Assembly: GCF_019263745.1 (NCBI RefSeq)
Contig: NZ_CP077107.1
Coordinates: 2,418,001-2,482,000, forward strand
DNA: 64,000 bases
Direction: 5' to 3'
From: Methanospirillum hungatei
GTDB taxonomy: Archaea > Halobacteriota > Methanomicrobia > Methanomicrobiales > Methanospirillaceae
In this document: piece by piece, positions 54,674 through 63,319 of the stretch
Layout: the number at the start of each line of letters is the position of its first letter
How positions within the stretch are numbered: position 1 is the first letter of the stretch
Position numbers and translations under genes: made by a program
The notes under the pieces: generated by a model
Told to the model about the DNA's origin: nothing
The model's database searches: none
The model's input: only the letters and a program-made list of their open reading frames with translations

Positions 54674-55914
54674 ACTCTCTCTATTTTTCTCATTTTTTTG
54701 AGAATACTGTCTGCAGCAAGAGCACCTGTTGAAAATGCCGCCTGCAAATTATATCCTCCACAATCACCATCTATATCTAAAACCTCACCAATGCAATACA
54801 ATCCTGGAATGTGCACTGATTCCATTGTGTCTTTCTTTATATCTTTAAGTGAAACTCCGCCCCTTGTTACCATAGCTTCATCCTGGCCCCCCAGAGTGAA
54901 TGAGGCAAATGGATACTCTAAAAGCATTGAAATGACTCGTGTTCTGAGTTGTTTTGAAAATTGGGCGCAGGTTGTTTCGGTTGATATCAATGCAATCTCT
55001 AGTATTTTTTTTACAAACCGATCAGGTAAATGAAGGTCGGTAAGTATTTTTTTTACCTTTTTGGACCCCCCGGTTGAGAAGAGGTTGATTAAATCATCAC
55101 GTGCAGAATTGATATTCTGGTATTGAATAAATGAAATTCTGAGTTCGTCTCCATTTCGAATATGACGGGAGAGATCAAGAATCCCCGGACCTGAAAAACC
55201 CTGATGGGTGATGAGTAAATCTCCTTGAATCTCCCTGATTTTTTTATTATTTCTATATAATGAAAGGGGGACTGTAGGAAATGATATTCCTGCAAGATCT
55301 GAAAGAGGAAAGTGGTGAATGTAAATTGGAGTCAGGGCGGGGCCTGTCTCCTCAATTGTATGTCCAAGGTTTTTTGCTAATTGATATCCGTCCCCTGTAG
55401 ATCCCGTTACCGGATATGTATACCCGCCGGTTGCAAGGACGACATGTGAACTATGATAGGATTCTATGCTTGATGTGATCATAAATCCTGATGATCCATA
55501 ACAGATATTCAGGACTGGTTCATGCGTATGAATGACAACTCCAGCCTGTTTTGCTTCACATAACAAGGTATCTAAAATATCCCGGGATTTTCCGGACTTT
55601 GGAAAATATTTTCCATTTCCATCTTCACAAAAATGAATTTTTCTTTCTTCAAAAAACTGTAAAAGGGCAACATTTGAAAAATTCATGAGAGCAGGTTTTA
55701 TAAATTTCCCATTATCACCATAATGAGTTAAAAAATCAGATACTGTGCCAGTATGAGTCAGATTGCACTGGCCAGATCCAGAGATAAGAAGTTTTCTTCC
55801 ACAATTTTGCATCTTCTCTAATAAAAGTACCTTTGCTCCCTCTTTTGCCAGAAGGAATGAACAAAATAGTCCGGAAGGCCCTCCTCCAATAATAATGGCT
55901 GTGTAAATTTTCAT
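54664..55914 (-). CDS. HI0933-family FAD-dependent oxidoreductase
   Basis: 416 residues with the N-terminal FAD loop IIIGGGPSGLFCSFLLAKEGAKVLLLEK, the family mark GRKLLISGSGQCNLTH, LATGGYTYPVTGSTGDGYQLA and the C-terminal GLYCIGEVLDIDGDCGGYNLQAAFSTGALAA. This matches the HI0933/BaiN-like flavoproteins, whose substrates are mostly undefined (NAD(P)H-dependent reductions are proposed). It is convergent with cheW, and no functional link to its neighbours is seen. Confidence 0.88.
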   Translation of the reverse strand: MKIYTAIIIGGGPSGLFCSFLLAKEGAKVLLLEKMQNCGRKLLISGSGQCNLTHTGTVSDFLTHYGDNGKFIKPALMNFSNVALLQFFEERKIHFCEDGNGKYFPKSGKSRDILDTLLCEAKQAGVVIHTHEPVLNICYGSSGFMITSSIESYHSSHVVLATGGYTYPVTGSTGDGYQLAKNLGHTIEETGPALTPIYIHHFPLSDLAGISFPTVPLSLYRNNKKIREIQGDLLITHQGFSGPGILDLSRHIRNGDELRISFIQYQNINSARDDLINLFSTGGSKKVKKILTDLHLPDRFVKKILEIALISTETTCAQFSKQLRTRVISMLLEYPFASFTLGGQDEAMVTRGGVSLKDIKKDTMESVHIPGLYCIGEVLDIDGDCGGYNLQAAFSTGALAADSILKKMRKIERVQD

Positions 55915-56009
55915 ATCTGCTTCTAAAAAGGGAACGAAACTTTTTAATTTGGTTTATTCGGAATATTTCAATAATAAAAATGATACTTTGGGGTGTGTCT
56001 TCTGATAAT

Positions 56010-57032
56010 TCAGGAGCTGAGCTCACCATATTTAAAGTTATCAAACGCAACATGAACCGGCTGTTCTTTAACAAATCCCTGCTCAGCCAGTCTTGATACA
56101 TAAAATCCGACATCTCCATGAGAAATAGAGGTATCGCCAATTGCCCTGACCATTTTTCCATTTATATACATACTCAAAGTATTTCCTTCAGCCTTCACTC
56201 CTAATTTGTTGGTTTCATATCCCTTATTGAGAATATATGTTTCTGTCAAGGGGATGAGTTCATAAATTTTTCCATCGATATGTTTTCGAACAGAATACCA
56301 TCCACGTCCATTGATTACAAAGGAATAGTAATTTCCATTATCAAACCGGAAAATGATTCCATATTGTCCGGTGAGTGGTCCTGAATCCAGCCTGGCATCA
56401 ACATTAGTGACAAAATTTTCCACATCCTTACCAAACAATACCCGGTCAGAAAGATCCTCACCTTTCTGAATCATGTGATATTCTCCTGATGAGTAATACC
56501 TCAGGAATGAATCACTCTCGTAAGATCCCCACCCACTTTCTTTATCTGAAAAATTATCAAATACGGAGAATCCATCTTCAGATGTACTTTTTTGTGTGGG
56601 AACAGGCGTTATTGGTTCTGTTGTTGTTGTCGTGTTCTCTGGTGCTATTTCTACCGGGGTCATGTTACTCTGAACATCTGATGGTGGTGTAGTAGGTAAA
56701 AAAAACAAAGCAATTAAGAGAATAACAACAATACTAACTATTCCTGCCACAAATAAGATCTCTCTATTCGCCAGAACAGGAACGCTCCCCCCTTTCCTAT
56801 ATGCTGGTTCAGAAAAATCCGAATCAGAAGGAAGCTCAGGACCTTTTATCGGTGGCTTTACTTTCTTAGGCTTTTCTGGTATAACATCATCAGAAAAGAG
56901 GTCATCATAGGGCGATATCGGCTCAACTACCGGTGTCTGCTTTTGACCAGTAACTGGGTTTTTACAATAATCGCATAGATCTGAATCAGGACGAATTTCT
57001 CTTCCACAAGAAGGACAATGAACCTTTTGCAT
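56010..57032 (-). CDS. zinc-ribbon membrane protein with an extracellular lectin-like domain
   Basis: 340 residues. The N-terminal zinc ribbon has CPSCGREIRPDSDLCDYCKNP. A proline- and charge-rich linker follows, then one helix (ILFVAGIVSIVVILLIALFFLP), a threonine/proline-rich stalk and a C-terminal beta-sandwich (residues about 155-335; FRFDNGNYYSFVINGRGWYS, LGVKAEGNTLSMYINGKMVRAI). That domain resembles concanavalin A-like or DUF1080-type folds seen on surface proteins. By topology the ribbon is cytoplasmic and the sandwich outside. A GGAG ribosome site precedes the ATG. Confidence 0.72.
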   Translation of the reverse strand: MQKVHCPSCGREIRPDSDLCDYCKNPVTGQKQTPVVEPISPYDDLFSDDVIPEKPKKVKPPIKGPELPSDSDFSEPAYRKGGSVPVLANREILFVAGIVSIVVILLIALFFLPTTPPSDVQSNMTPVEIAPENTTTTTEPITPVPTQKSTSEDGFSVFDNFSDKESGWGSYESDSFLRYYSSGEYHMIQKGEDLSDRVLFGKDVENFVTNVDARLDSGPLTGQYGIIFRFDNGNYYSFVINGRGWYSVRKHIDGKIYELIPLTETYILNKGYETNKLGVKAEGNTLSMYINGKMVRAIGDTSISHGDVGFYVSRLAEQGFVKEQPVHVAFDNFKYGELSS

Positions 57033-57043
57033 TCTTTTCTCTC

Positions 57044-57967
57044 CTATGAAAACCGGCTATTCTGCTCATGCAGGAATGGCAATGGTATGGTTGTTCCTTT
57101 TCCAAGAGCGAGATGTGCCGCAGCAAGATCGGTAATTGCTATTCCGGTTGAATCAAAGATAGTGATACCATCAGGAGATGAACGGTGGACTACTCCGTTT
57201 AGTATTTCACCCAGGGTTCCGGATATCTCCTCTGGATAATATTTTCCGTCACGAATAGGTACATTTATCTCACCAGAATGAACCGCCTGATTTACATCAT
57301 CAACAAAGACCTCGGCACGCTTTAAAATATCCGGGTCAAGTTCCTGCTTACCTGGAGCGTCTGCTCCCATTGCATTGATATGTGCTCCATCAGCAATCCA
57401 TTCATCATGAATGAGCGGAGTTTTTGATGGTGTCACGGTTAGCAGAACATCTGCACCTGCTGCGGTTTTAATGTCTGTTGACCTGATTGAAATATCTGAG
57501 TGCCTTTCTGCAAATTTATCTGCATGATGTGTATTCCGCGACCAGACCAGAACCTCTTCTGGTTCATAAACCTGAGACACCGCCAAAAGCCCAGATTCTG
57601 CCTGCCTTCCTGATCCTATTATTCCGAGGGTCCCGGTTTTTTTTCTGGTGAGAACACTCGTAGCTACTGCTGCAGATGCCCCGGTTCGAAGATCAGTCAG
57701 GGAAGTTGCATTCATAACCGCAAGTGGTTTTCCAGTCGGAGGATCAAGGAGTATCATGAGTGCCATGACAGTTGGAAGTCCGATTGTCCTGTTTTCAGGA
57801 TGGACATTTACAATTTTTACTCCTGCGGTATTCAATGAAGGGATATACGAAGGCATTGTTCTGAAATCTCCTCCGGGGAGAGTAACATAACTTTTCGGAG
57901 GCATAATGCTCTCTCCTGCTCCGTGATCCTTGAACGCAGAGGTAACAGCAGAAATCAGATCTTTCAT
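57044..57967 (-). CDS. ornithine cyclodeaminase / alanine dehydrogenase family (mu-crystallin type)
   Basis: About 307 residues. The Rossmann loop is TLGIIGSGRQAESGLLAV. The substrate-side residues typical of the family are SLTDLRTGASAAVA and the GADAPGKQELDP loop. Archaeal members include an NAD-dependent alanine dehydrogenase, so alanine is a reasonable substrate; ornithine cyclodeaminase activity is the alternative. The ATG at 57967 follows an almost perfect GGAGGTGATC ribosome site and is preferred over a frame opening 12 codons upstream. Confidence 0.85.
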   Translation of the reverse strand: MKDLISAVTSAFKDHGAGESIMPPKSYVTLPGGDFRTMPSYIPSLNTAGVKIVNVHPENRTIGLPTVMALMILLDPPTGKPLAVMNATSLTDLRTGASAAVATSVLTRKKTGTLGIIGSGRQAESGLLAVSQVYEPEEVLVWSRNTHHADKFAERHSDISIRSTDIKTAAGADVLLTVTPSKTPLIHDEWIADGAHINAMGADAPGKQELDPDILKRAEVFVDDVNQAVHSGEINVPIRDGKYYPEEISGTLGEILNGVVHRSSPDGITIFDSTGIAITDLAAAHLALGKGTTIPLPFLHEQNSRFS

Positions 57968-58124
57968 ATTGATCACCTCCTCTGGTGCTGGATAGTACTG
58001 CATAGTGAGTTTTGTTCCTCTTTTTCTATTTTCTTATTATTCAGATTGTTCAGGTATTGCTTTATTAATCCTCATCTATTTAATTTGGATCAGTTGTCCC
58101 TTCTTAGTATTTTCCTATTATTGG

Positions 58125-59351
58125 TTATCTTTTCTCCAGCATTAATTTAATAAGTGGAATAGCAACATCGGATTCTACATGATTATCTGAAAAATATGCA
58201 GTATTGGAAAATACGACAACTCCTATCCCCTTATCCCTCACAAATGCAATATCTGCCATGAAACGGTTCGTCTCTCCAGCTTTGAGATGTGTCCATGGAT
58301 TGTCCTCTGTTTCAAACGTGTCCCAGAAGAGCGATTGCCAGAGTTTTACTCCATCTGTTGACCGGACTGTTCGAGGTTCATGTGACATGTTGACTGCGTT
58401 TAAAAGCCCATCTGGTGTATCGATGAAACCTAATTGAAGGGCCAGATACACAGCCATATCATCCGCATCTGAAATAATACCGGCAGTCGGTGACCAGAAC
58501 TCGTTGTACCTGATGATCATACCTTCATCATTATCAGGGGCATATCCACGATATCCAGCAGCCGAGCGCTCCAAAAGATCCGTTCTCCATCCGGCAGCAG
58601 TATTGTTCATTCCCAGTGGACGAAGGATTCGTTCATCTACTAGTTCTGAAAAGGATTTGTTCTGTGTTCTTGCTACGATATCCCCCGCAATTGCTGTCCC
58701 GGCATTTGAGTACTCCCATGATTCACCTGGGCCTCGCTCTAATGTCAGGGTTGACAACCAGGTATATACATCATCTGCAGATATTTCTTCATATCCCCTA
58801 AAAGTGGATTCAGCCTGTGTTTCGATGGGATCAAATATATTCTGGTATCGGAAAAAATCGTCAGGTACATTGGGAAGTGCTGAAGTGTGGGTAGCAAGAT
58901 CAGACAGGGTAATGTCTCTTCCGAGCCATGTAGGAACAGTCACTCCATTTGGTACATAGATCTGAATTGGCGCAGATAAATTTAGAATTCCCCGGATTTC
59001 TGCATCGGCGAGCAGCAGCCCGGTGAAGGTTTTTGAAACCGATCCAATCTCGAAGGTAGTATGGTTATCAGGGATTGCATTCGTGGTCCGGTTTGACAAT
59101 CCGTACGTATAAAGTGCTGATCCGTTGCGATCTTCCAGGATGATGACCAGACAGGGATAAGTACCATTATTGACGAAAGGTTCTGCAACCAGGTCTACTT
59201 CTTCGGCGGAGAGAGTTGAAAAATTTCCTGGAGTTGTCATCCGCCATTCTTCCGGGCTCATGATTCCAACAACCGGAAAGCACACCTGCAGGAATGTCAG
59301 GATAAGAATGAGTGGTATTATGCCTTTGACATTTCCTGTTATTTTTCTCAT
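58125..59351 (-). CDS. secreted serine beta-lactamase-like hydrolase
   Basis: 408 residues with an N-terminal signal segment (KGIIPLILILTFLQVCFPVVG). The S-x-x-K catalytic motif is in FEIGSVSKTFTGLLLA and the Y-x-N motif in WEYSNAGTAIAGD, placing it in the beta-lactamase class C / DD-peptidase-like family. Because archaea of this group lack murein, a peptidase or esterase role on another substrate is inferred. It overlaps the SdpI-like gene by four bases (ATGA), so the two are cotranslated. Confidence 0.85.
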   Translation of the reverse strand: MRKITGNVKGIIPLILILTFLQVCFPVVGIMSPEEWRMTTPGNFSTLSAEEVDLVAEPFVNNGTYPCLVIILEDRNGSALYTYGLSNRTTNAIPDNHTTFEIGSVSKTFTGLLLADAEIRGILNLSAPIQIYVPNGVTVPTWLGRDITLSDLATHTSALPNVPDDFFRYQNIFDPIETQAESTFRGYEEISADDVYTWLSTLTLERGPGESWEYSNAGTAIAGDIVARTQNKSFSELVDERILRPLGMNNTAAGWRTDLLERSAAGYRGYAPDNDEGMIIRYNEFWSPTAGIISDADDMAVYLALQLGFIDTPDGLLNAVNMSHEPRTVRSTDGVKLWQSLFWDTFETEDNPWTHLKAGETNRFMADIAFVRDKGIGVVVFSNTAYFSDNHVESDVAIPLIKLMLEKR

Positions 59352-59986
59352 TCGGTTTTCTCCTTTTTCCAGACAATATACGAATACACAACTAGATATA
59401 TTGTCCCGATAATAACCGGGAGAAGGATAAAGAGATATGCGTACTCAGGGATGAAGACACCAAGCAGACAGAAAAGTGCAATGACAAGAAATACTCTGAA
59501 TCCACGTTGATGAGTCTCATTCCATACGGTTTCACTCTCCATTGTCCATGGAGTCCTGATTCCTGCAAACCAGTTTGGTTTCACTCCTCGAATAAAGAAT
59601 GCAATTCCACCCATCAGGATAGCAAAAAGAACTGAGATAAATTGATTCATAGGAATCTCAATACCGAGAGACCAGAGTATGGTGATGACAAATAACATAA
59701 AGCAAAAGATATTAATGAGGAAAATTAAGCCATCATGTGCTCCCTGAAACTCTTTATAATGTGCTTTTTTTGGATCATATCGGGGAACAAGAGCCATCAT
59801 TAGTGTGATACCCACCATAAGGGCGGGAAGAAGAAAGAGACCTGGGATGAGAGGGGCTGTTCCATCAACATCACCATGGATATTCCAATGGGTTGGAATT
59901 TCATCTGGAAGGCTTGGGAAGAGGATTAAAGTAAGTAAGCAGGAAATTACGATGAGTAGTATTGAGAGAATTCGAAAGATATGCAT
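59348..59986 (-). CDS. SdpI/DUF1648-family membrane protein
   Basis: 212 residues with about six membrane helices. The start FPSLPDEIPTHWNIHGDVDGTAP is the DUF1648 signature, and the later block FFIRGVKPNWFAGIRTPWTMESETVWNETHQRG is the SdpI signature. In Bacillus SdpI confers immunity to the SdpC toxin and acts as a signal transducer. In archaea its role is unknown. It is coupled to the secreted serine hydrolase that follows. Confidence 0.82.
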   Translation of the reverse strand: MHIFRILSILLIVISCLLTLILFPSLPDEIPTHWNIHGDVDGTAPLIPGLFLLPALMVGITLMMALVPRYDPKKAHYKEFQGAHDGLIFLINIFCFMLFVITILWSLGIEIPMNQFISVLFAILMGGIAFFIRGVKPNWFAGIRTPWTMESETVWNETHQRGFRVFLVIALFCLLGVFIPEYAYLFILLPVIIGTIYLVVYSYIVWKKEKTE

Positions 59987-60001
59987 AATGGTATTTATAT
60001 T

Positions 60002-60547
60002 TTAGATGATAGGTTCTTTTCTTCTTTCATATTCTGATCGGAAAAGCACATACATGTATTCATCCAGAAATTCATCATTTTTAAAAATCGCTTTTTCCCG
60101 AATCGACTCTAAAGTAAAGCCGCATTTTTCAAGAACTCTTCTTGATGCCAGATTTGAATGAAAAACGCCGGCCTGAATTCTGATAATATCCTGATGTTCA
60201 AATGCGACTGGAATCAAGGCCAAGACTGCATCAGAAATGATTCCCTTGCCCTGATATTCCTTTGAAAGCCAGTATCCGATTTCTGAGGTTTTTCTATAAA
60301 TATCATAAAGTTGATGAGTTCCAATTCCTCCAATTGCCATTCCGTCAACTTCTATTGCAAGAATGATTCCGTTTTCCTCCTTTGTTGCCATTGTGATAAA
60401 CCGGTCTGCATCAATGTCGGTATAGGGGTACGGAAATCCATCCCGCATCCATTTTGCAATTTCTGGATTATTGGCATGGAACACCAGGGAAGGAATATCT
60501 GCATATGACCATTTGCGTAAAATACTGGAGGGTGTGATAATGTGCAT
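60002..60547 (-). CDS. GNAT-family N-acetyltransferase (RimJ/RimL-like)
   Basis: 181 residues with the GNAT topology: LRKWSYADIPSLVFHANNPEIAKWM at the start, then VDGMAIGGIGTHQ, EIGYWLSKEYQGKGIISDAVLALIP (acetyl-CoA pyrophosphate loop) and NLASRRVLEKCGFTLESIREKA. The RimJ/RimL subgroup acetylates protein N-termini or small amines; the substrate is unknown. It stands alone next to the SdpI-like gene. Confidence 0.84.
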   Translation of the reverse strand: MHIITPSSILRKWSYADIPSLVFHANNPEIAKWMRDGFPYPYTDIDADRFITMATKEENGIILAIEVDGMAIGGIGTHQLYDIYRKTSEIGYWLSKEYQGKGIISDAVLALIPVAFEHQDIIRIQAGVFHSNLASRRVLEKCGFTLESIREKAIFKNDEFLDEYMYVLFRSEYERRKEPII

Positions 60548-60699
60548 AATGCTACTTCCTATAAATTGACATACGAATATACGTGATATTGCCAGGATTA
60601 TTCCTGTTTTGTTTTGATGTTCACAGAGGTTTTTCTCCTTCTATTTCTAATATTGAACTGTGTTCATTAACTGGAATATGTTGTTCCAGGGAGATCTCT

Positions 60700-62517
60700 A
60701 TGCTTTCTGAATATATATATGATAAAAAAATTCTCTTTCATTCAGGAATGTGGCAATTTTTTTGCTTTTTCTGCTGTATTCTGACGATAGTGCCAGGATC
60801 AGTTCTTGCCGCATCTGATGTTTTTGAAATTCCTTCACTCACCCCAGATACCGGATATGCCGGGTATTCATACCTTGTATCTATCACAGGTAACAACCTA
60901 TCCGAGAATCACAGTGTGGGTTTTTCTCTTGATGACTCAGTGTTGAATACGACAAATCTGACCCGAACTGACTCGGCTCTTACGTTCCGGATCATCATCC
61001 CTTTTGATGCGAAACCAGGATTATACCAGATGAGCATCGCCTCACCGGATGGAACCGTTGAACGGTATAACCAGGTTTTCCATGTTCAGCCACCAGCAGC
61101 ACCAAAAATTGAAAATATATCTCCATCAGTTGGAATGGCGGGAACCCTGGTGCCAGTGCAGATATCTGGAGCATATTTCCGGTCAGGAGGGCAAATTTTC
61201 CTGAACTATGGGGATCAACAGGTTAACCTTACCAATCAGTCTGTTACATATGACACGATCGATGGAACATTTCTCCTCCCGGTGAGTGCTAAACCGGGTG
61301 TATGGAATCTTTCTGTGATTAATCCTGACGGGCAATATAATGACCATACAGTAGCATTTACGGTTACCTCTCTGCCATCTCCGCAGATAATCGCAATAAC
61401 TCCTGACCAGGGAGATATGGATACCTCAGTATTAGTAGCAATTACTGGTAGTAATTTCCTTCAGGGTGCCTCATTTACATTATCCCGAAAAGACCTGACA
61501 GTTTCCGGAACAGATGTCAGAGTGGATAACTCTCGTAGAATTGTTGGTTCTGTTCAGATTCCAGGGAAGTATCATGATGGTTTGTGGGATTTGTCTGTTA
61601 CAAACCCGGATGGCCAATCATCTCACATGATGAATGCATACATGAGTGGTGAGCCGTATGCTCCATTCAGCCTGCACATTGCACCACTATGGGGGATTCA
61701 GGGAACTCAACGGACCGTCACCATCAGGGGTATGGCATTTTTAGATGGTGATACTGTCTCATTACAACGGGGAGAAAAAATAATATCTGCAAAAAATATC
61801 TCTGTAGTATCTGATACTCAGATAACCTGCATAATTCCGATTCCTGAAGATGCTGAACCTGGTGCATGGGATGTTGTAGTGACCAGCAGATATAATAAAA
61901 GCGACATACTCAGGTCCGGTTTTACAATATATAGTAGTACATCCTTGATTCTTGCTGGAATTGAACCAGGTACTGGTGAACAAGGACAATACCTTTCTGC
62001 AAAAATAATAGGTAATAATCTGGAGAATGGGTCAGTTATTACTCTTACGACTGAAGGAGATGATCCAATTATAAGCGAAGCTGCACAACTTGTAAAGCCT
62101 GATGAATTAAAAACCTGGCTCCACATACCATCTGAAGCGATGCCGGATCTTTGGGATCTCAATATGAAAACTCCATCCGGTAAAACTCTTTCAAAGCCAG
62201 ACGCATTTAAAATTTTATATAATAATACTCCGGTTATCACTGCCATAAAGCCTGATCGTGCACCAGTTGGAACTGATGATCTCAAGATTGAAGTTTCTGG
62301 TAAAAATTTTGGAGATGGAGAATACCTTAACCTGAATCTTACGATGAATAGCACAACTATTCCCGTTGCAGGGGCGATCTCATATAAAGGAGATCTGATT
62401 ACTGGTTATCTGAGTCTCCCGAATGGAACAGAACCAGGATGGTATGATCTTCAGGTAACACGTGATGCAGGCCGGGGAAAAACATCATTAAAATCAGAAA
62501 TGTTCAGGGTTTTGTAA
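60700..62517 (+). CDS. secreted surface protein with six IPT/TIG-type repeats
   Basis: About 605 residues. The start at 60700 is chosen for its GGGAG ribosome site; a longer frame from 60583 lacks one. A hydrophobic export signal (MWQFFCFFCCILTIVPGSVLA) precedes six Ig-like units of 90-100 residues. They open with IPSLTPDTGYAG, IENISPSVGMAG, IIAITPDQGDMD, IAPLWGIQG, LAGIEPGTGEQG and ITAIKPDRAPVG, and each continues to a (I/V)(S/T)GNNL-like edge and a PG-x-W/Y-(D/N)L stretch. IPT/TIG repeats mediate binding or structural roles at the surface. The C-terminus has no visible anchor. Confidence 0.8.
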   Translation: MLSEYIYDKKILFHSGMWQFFCFFCCILTIVPGSVLAASDVFEIPSLTPDTGYAGYSYLVSITGNNLSENHSVGFSLDDSVLNTTNLTRTDSALTFRIIIPFDAKPGLYQMSIASPDGTVERYNQVFHVQPPAAPKIENISPSVGMAGTLVPVQISGAYFRSGGQIFLNYGDQQVNLTNQSVTYDTIDGTFLLPVSAKPGVWNLSVINPDGQYNDHTVAFTVTSLPSPQIIAITPDQGDMDTSVLVAITGSNFLQGASFTLSRKDLTVSGTDVRVDNSRRIVGSVQIPGKYHDGLWDLSVTNPDGQSSHMMNAYMSGEPYAPFSLHIAPLWGIQGTQRTVTIRGMAFLDGDTVSLQRGEKIISAKNISVVSDTQITCIIPIPEDAEPGAWDVVVTSRYNKSDILRSGFTIYSSTSLILAGIEPGTGEQGQYLSAKIIGNNLENGSVITLTTEGDDPIISEAAQLVKPDELKTWLHIPSEAMPDLWDLNMKTPSGKTLSKPDAFKILYNNTPVITAIKPDRAPVGTDDLKIEVSGKNFGDGEYLNLNLTMNSTTIPVAGAISYKGDLITGYLSLPNGTEPGWYDLQVTRDAGRGKTSLKSEMFRVL

Positions 62518-62627
62518 CCTTTTCTCTCATTTCTTGTTCCTTTTTTCTATCTCCATGATGATCATTTACACATGAATCATAGTAAAAAACTATCCTGGAC
62601 AATATATGTACATCTTAAGGTGGAAGC

Positions 62628-63251
62628 ATGGATTGTGGTCTTTATATCATAACCGATGAGGTTCTTGCTCCTGGTTGTTCCCATATTCAGATTGCGAAAG
62701 AATCTCTTTCCGGTGGTGCTAAGATTGTTCAACTTCGGGATAAACGAAGGAGTGGGGCTGAATTGTTTGCCATCGCAAGTGTGATTCGGTCATTATGTAC
62801 TGAGAATAATGCGAAATTTATCGTAAATGACCGGCTTGATATCGCCCTTGCAACGTGTGCTGACGGAGTCCATCTTGGACAGGATGATCTCCCGTTATCT
62901 GCTGCAAGAGCTCTTGCTCCTCGTCCGTTTATCATTGGTGTTTCTGTTGGTACAGTCGAAGAAGCTGTGATAGCAGAGAAGGGCGGAGCTGATTATCTGG
63001 GTGTTGGCCCAGTGTATCCTACCGGAACAAAGGCAGATGCAGGTCCAGCGGTAGGGACTGCACTTGTATCAAATATACGAGAAAAGACCACCATCCCTAT
63101 TGTTGCTATCGGGGGAATTAATCTCTCCAACGCAAAAGATGTGCTTGCAGCCGGAGCAGACAGTATTGCTGTAATATCTGCTGTTATATGTAGTCCTGAT
63201 ATCGCAGCAGCATCCAGAAAATTTGTACGTCTTATTAATCCTCAGGATTGA
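62628..63251 (+). CDS. thiE: thiamine-phosphate synthase
   Basis: 207 residues forming a TIM barrel. It joins hydroxymethylpyrimidine diphosphate and thiazole phosphate to give thiamine phosphate. Family motifs are KIVQLRDKRRSG, FIVNDRLDIALATCADGVHLGQDDLP, YLGVGPVYPTGTK and VAIGGINLSNAKDVLAAGADSIAVISA. A GGTGG ribosome site precedes the ATG. The stop is followed 68 bases later by a thiazole synthase gene, so the two form a thiamine unit. No TPP riboswitch was recognised upstream. Confidence 0.93.
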   Translation: MDCGLYIITDEVLAPGCSHIQIAKESLSGGAKIVQLRDKRRSGAELFAIASVIRSLCTENNAKFIVNDRLDIALATCADGVHLGQDDLPLSAARALAPRPFIIGVSVGTVEEAVIAEKGGADYLGVGPVYPTGTKADAGPAVGTALVSNIREKTTIPIVAIGGINLSNAKDVLAAGADSIAVISAVICSPDIAAASRKFVRLINPQD

Positions 63252-63319
63252 AGATTTCGGAAATCATTTCACAGCGTGTTCAAAAATTAGATATAGTTCG
63301 AAAGAGAGGCAATAGGGAC

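Noticed and set aside
61818-62354. Minus-strand open frame of 178 codons opposite the IPT/TIG protein
   Set aside because: It lies wholly inside a convincing secreted repeat protein and shows no domain or ribosome site.
62518-62627. TPP riboswitch upstream of thiE
   Set aside because: The 110-base spacer is T-rich and does not show the conserved CTGAGA and thi-box core.
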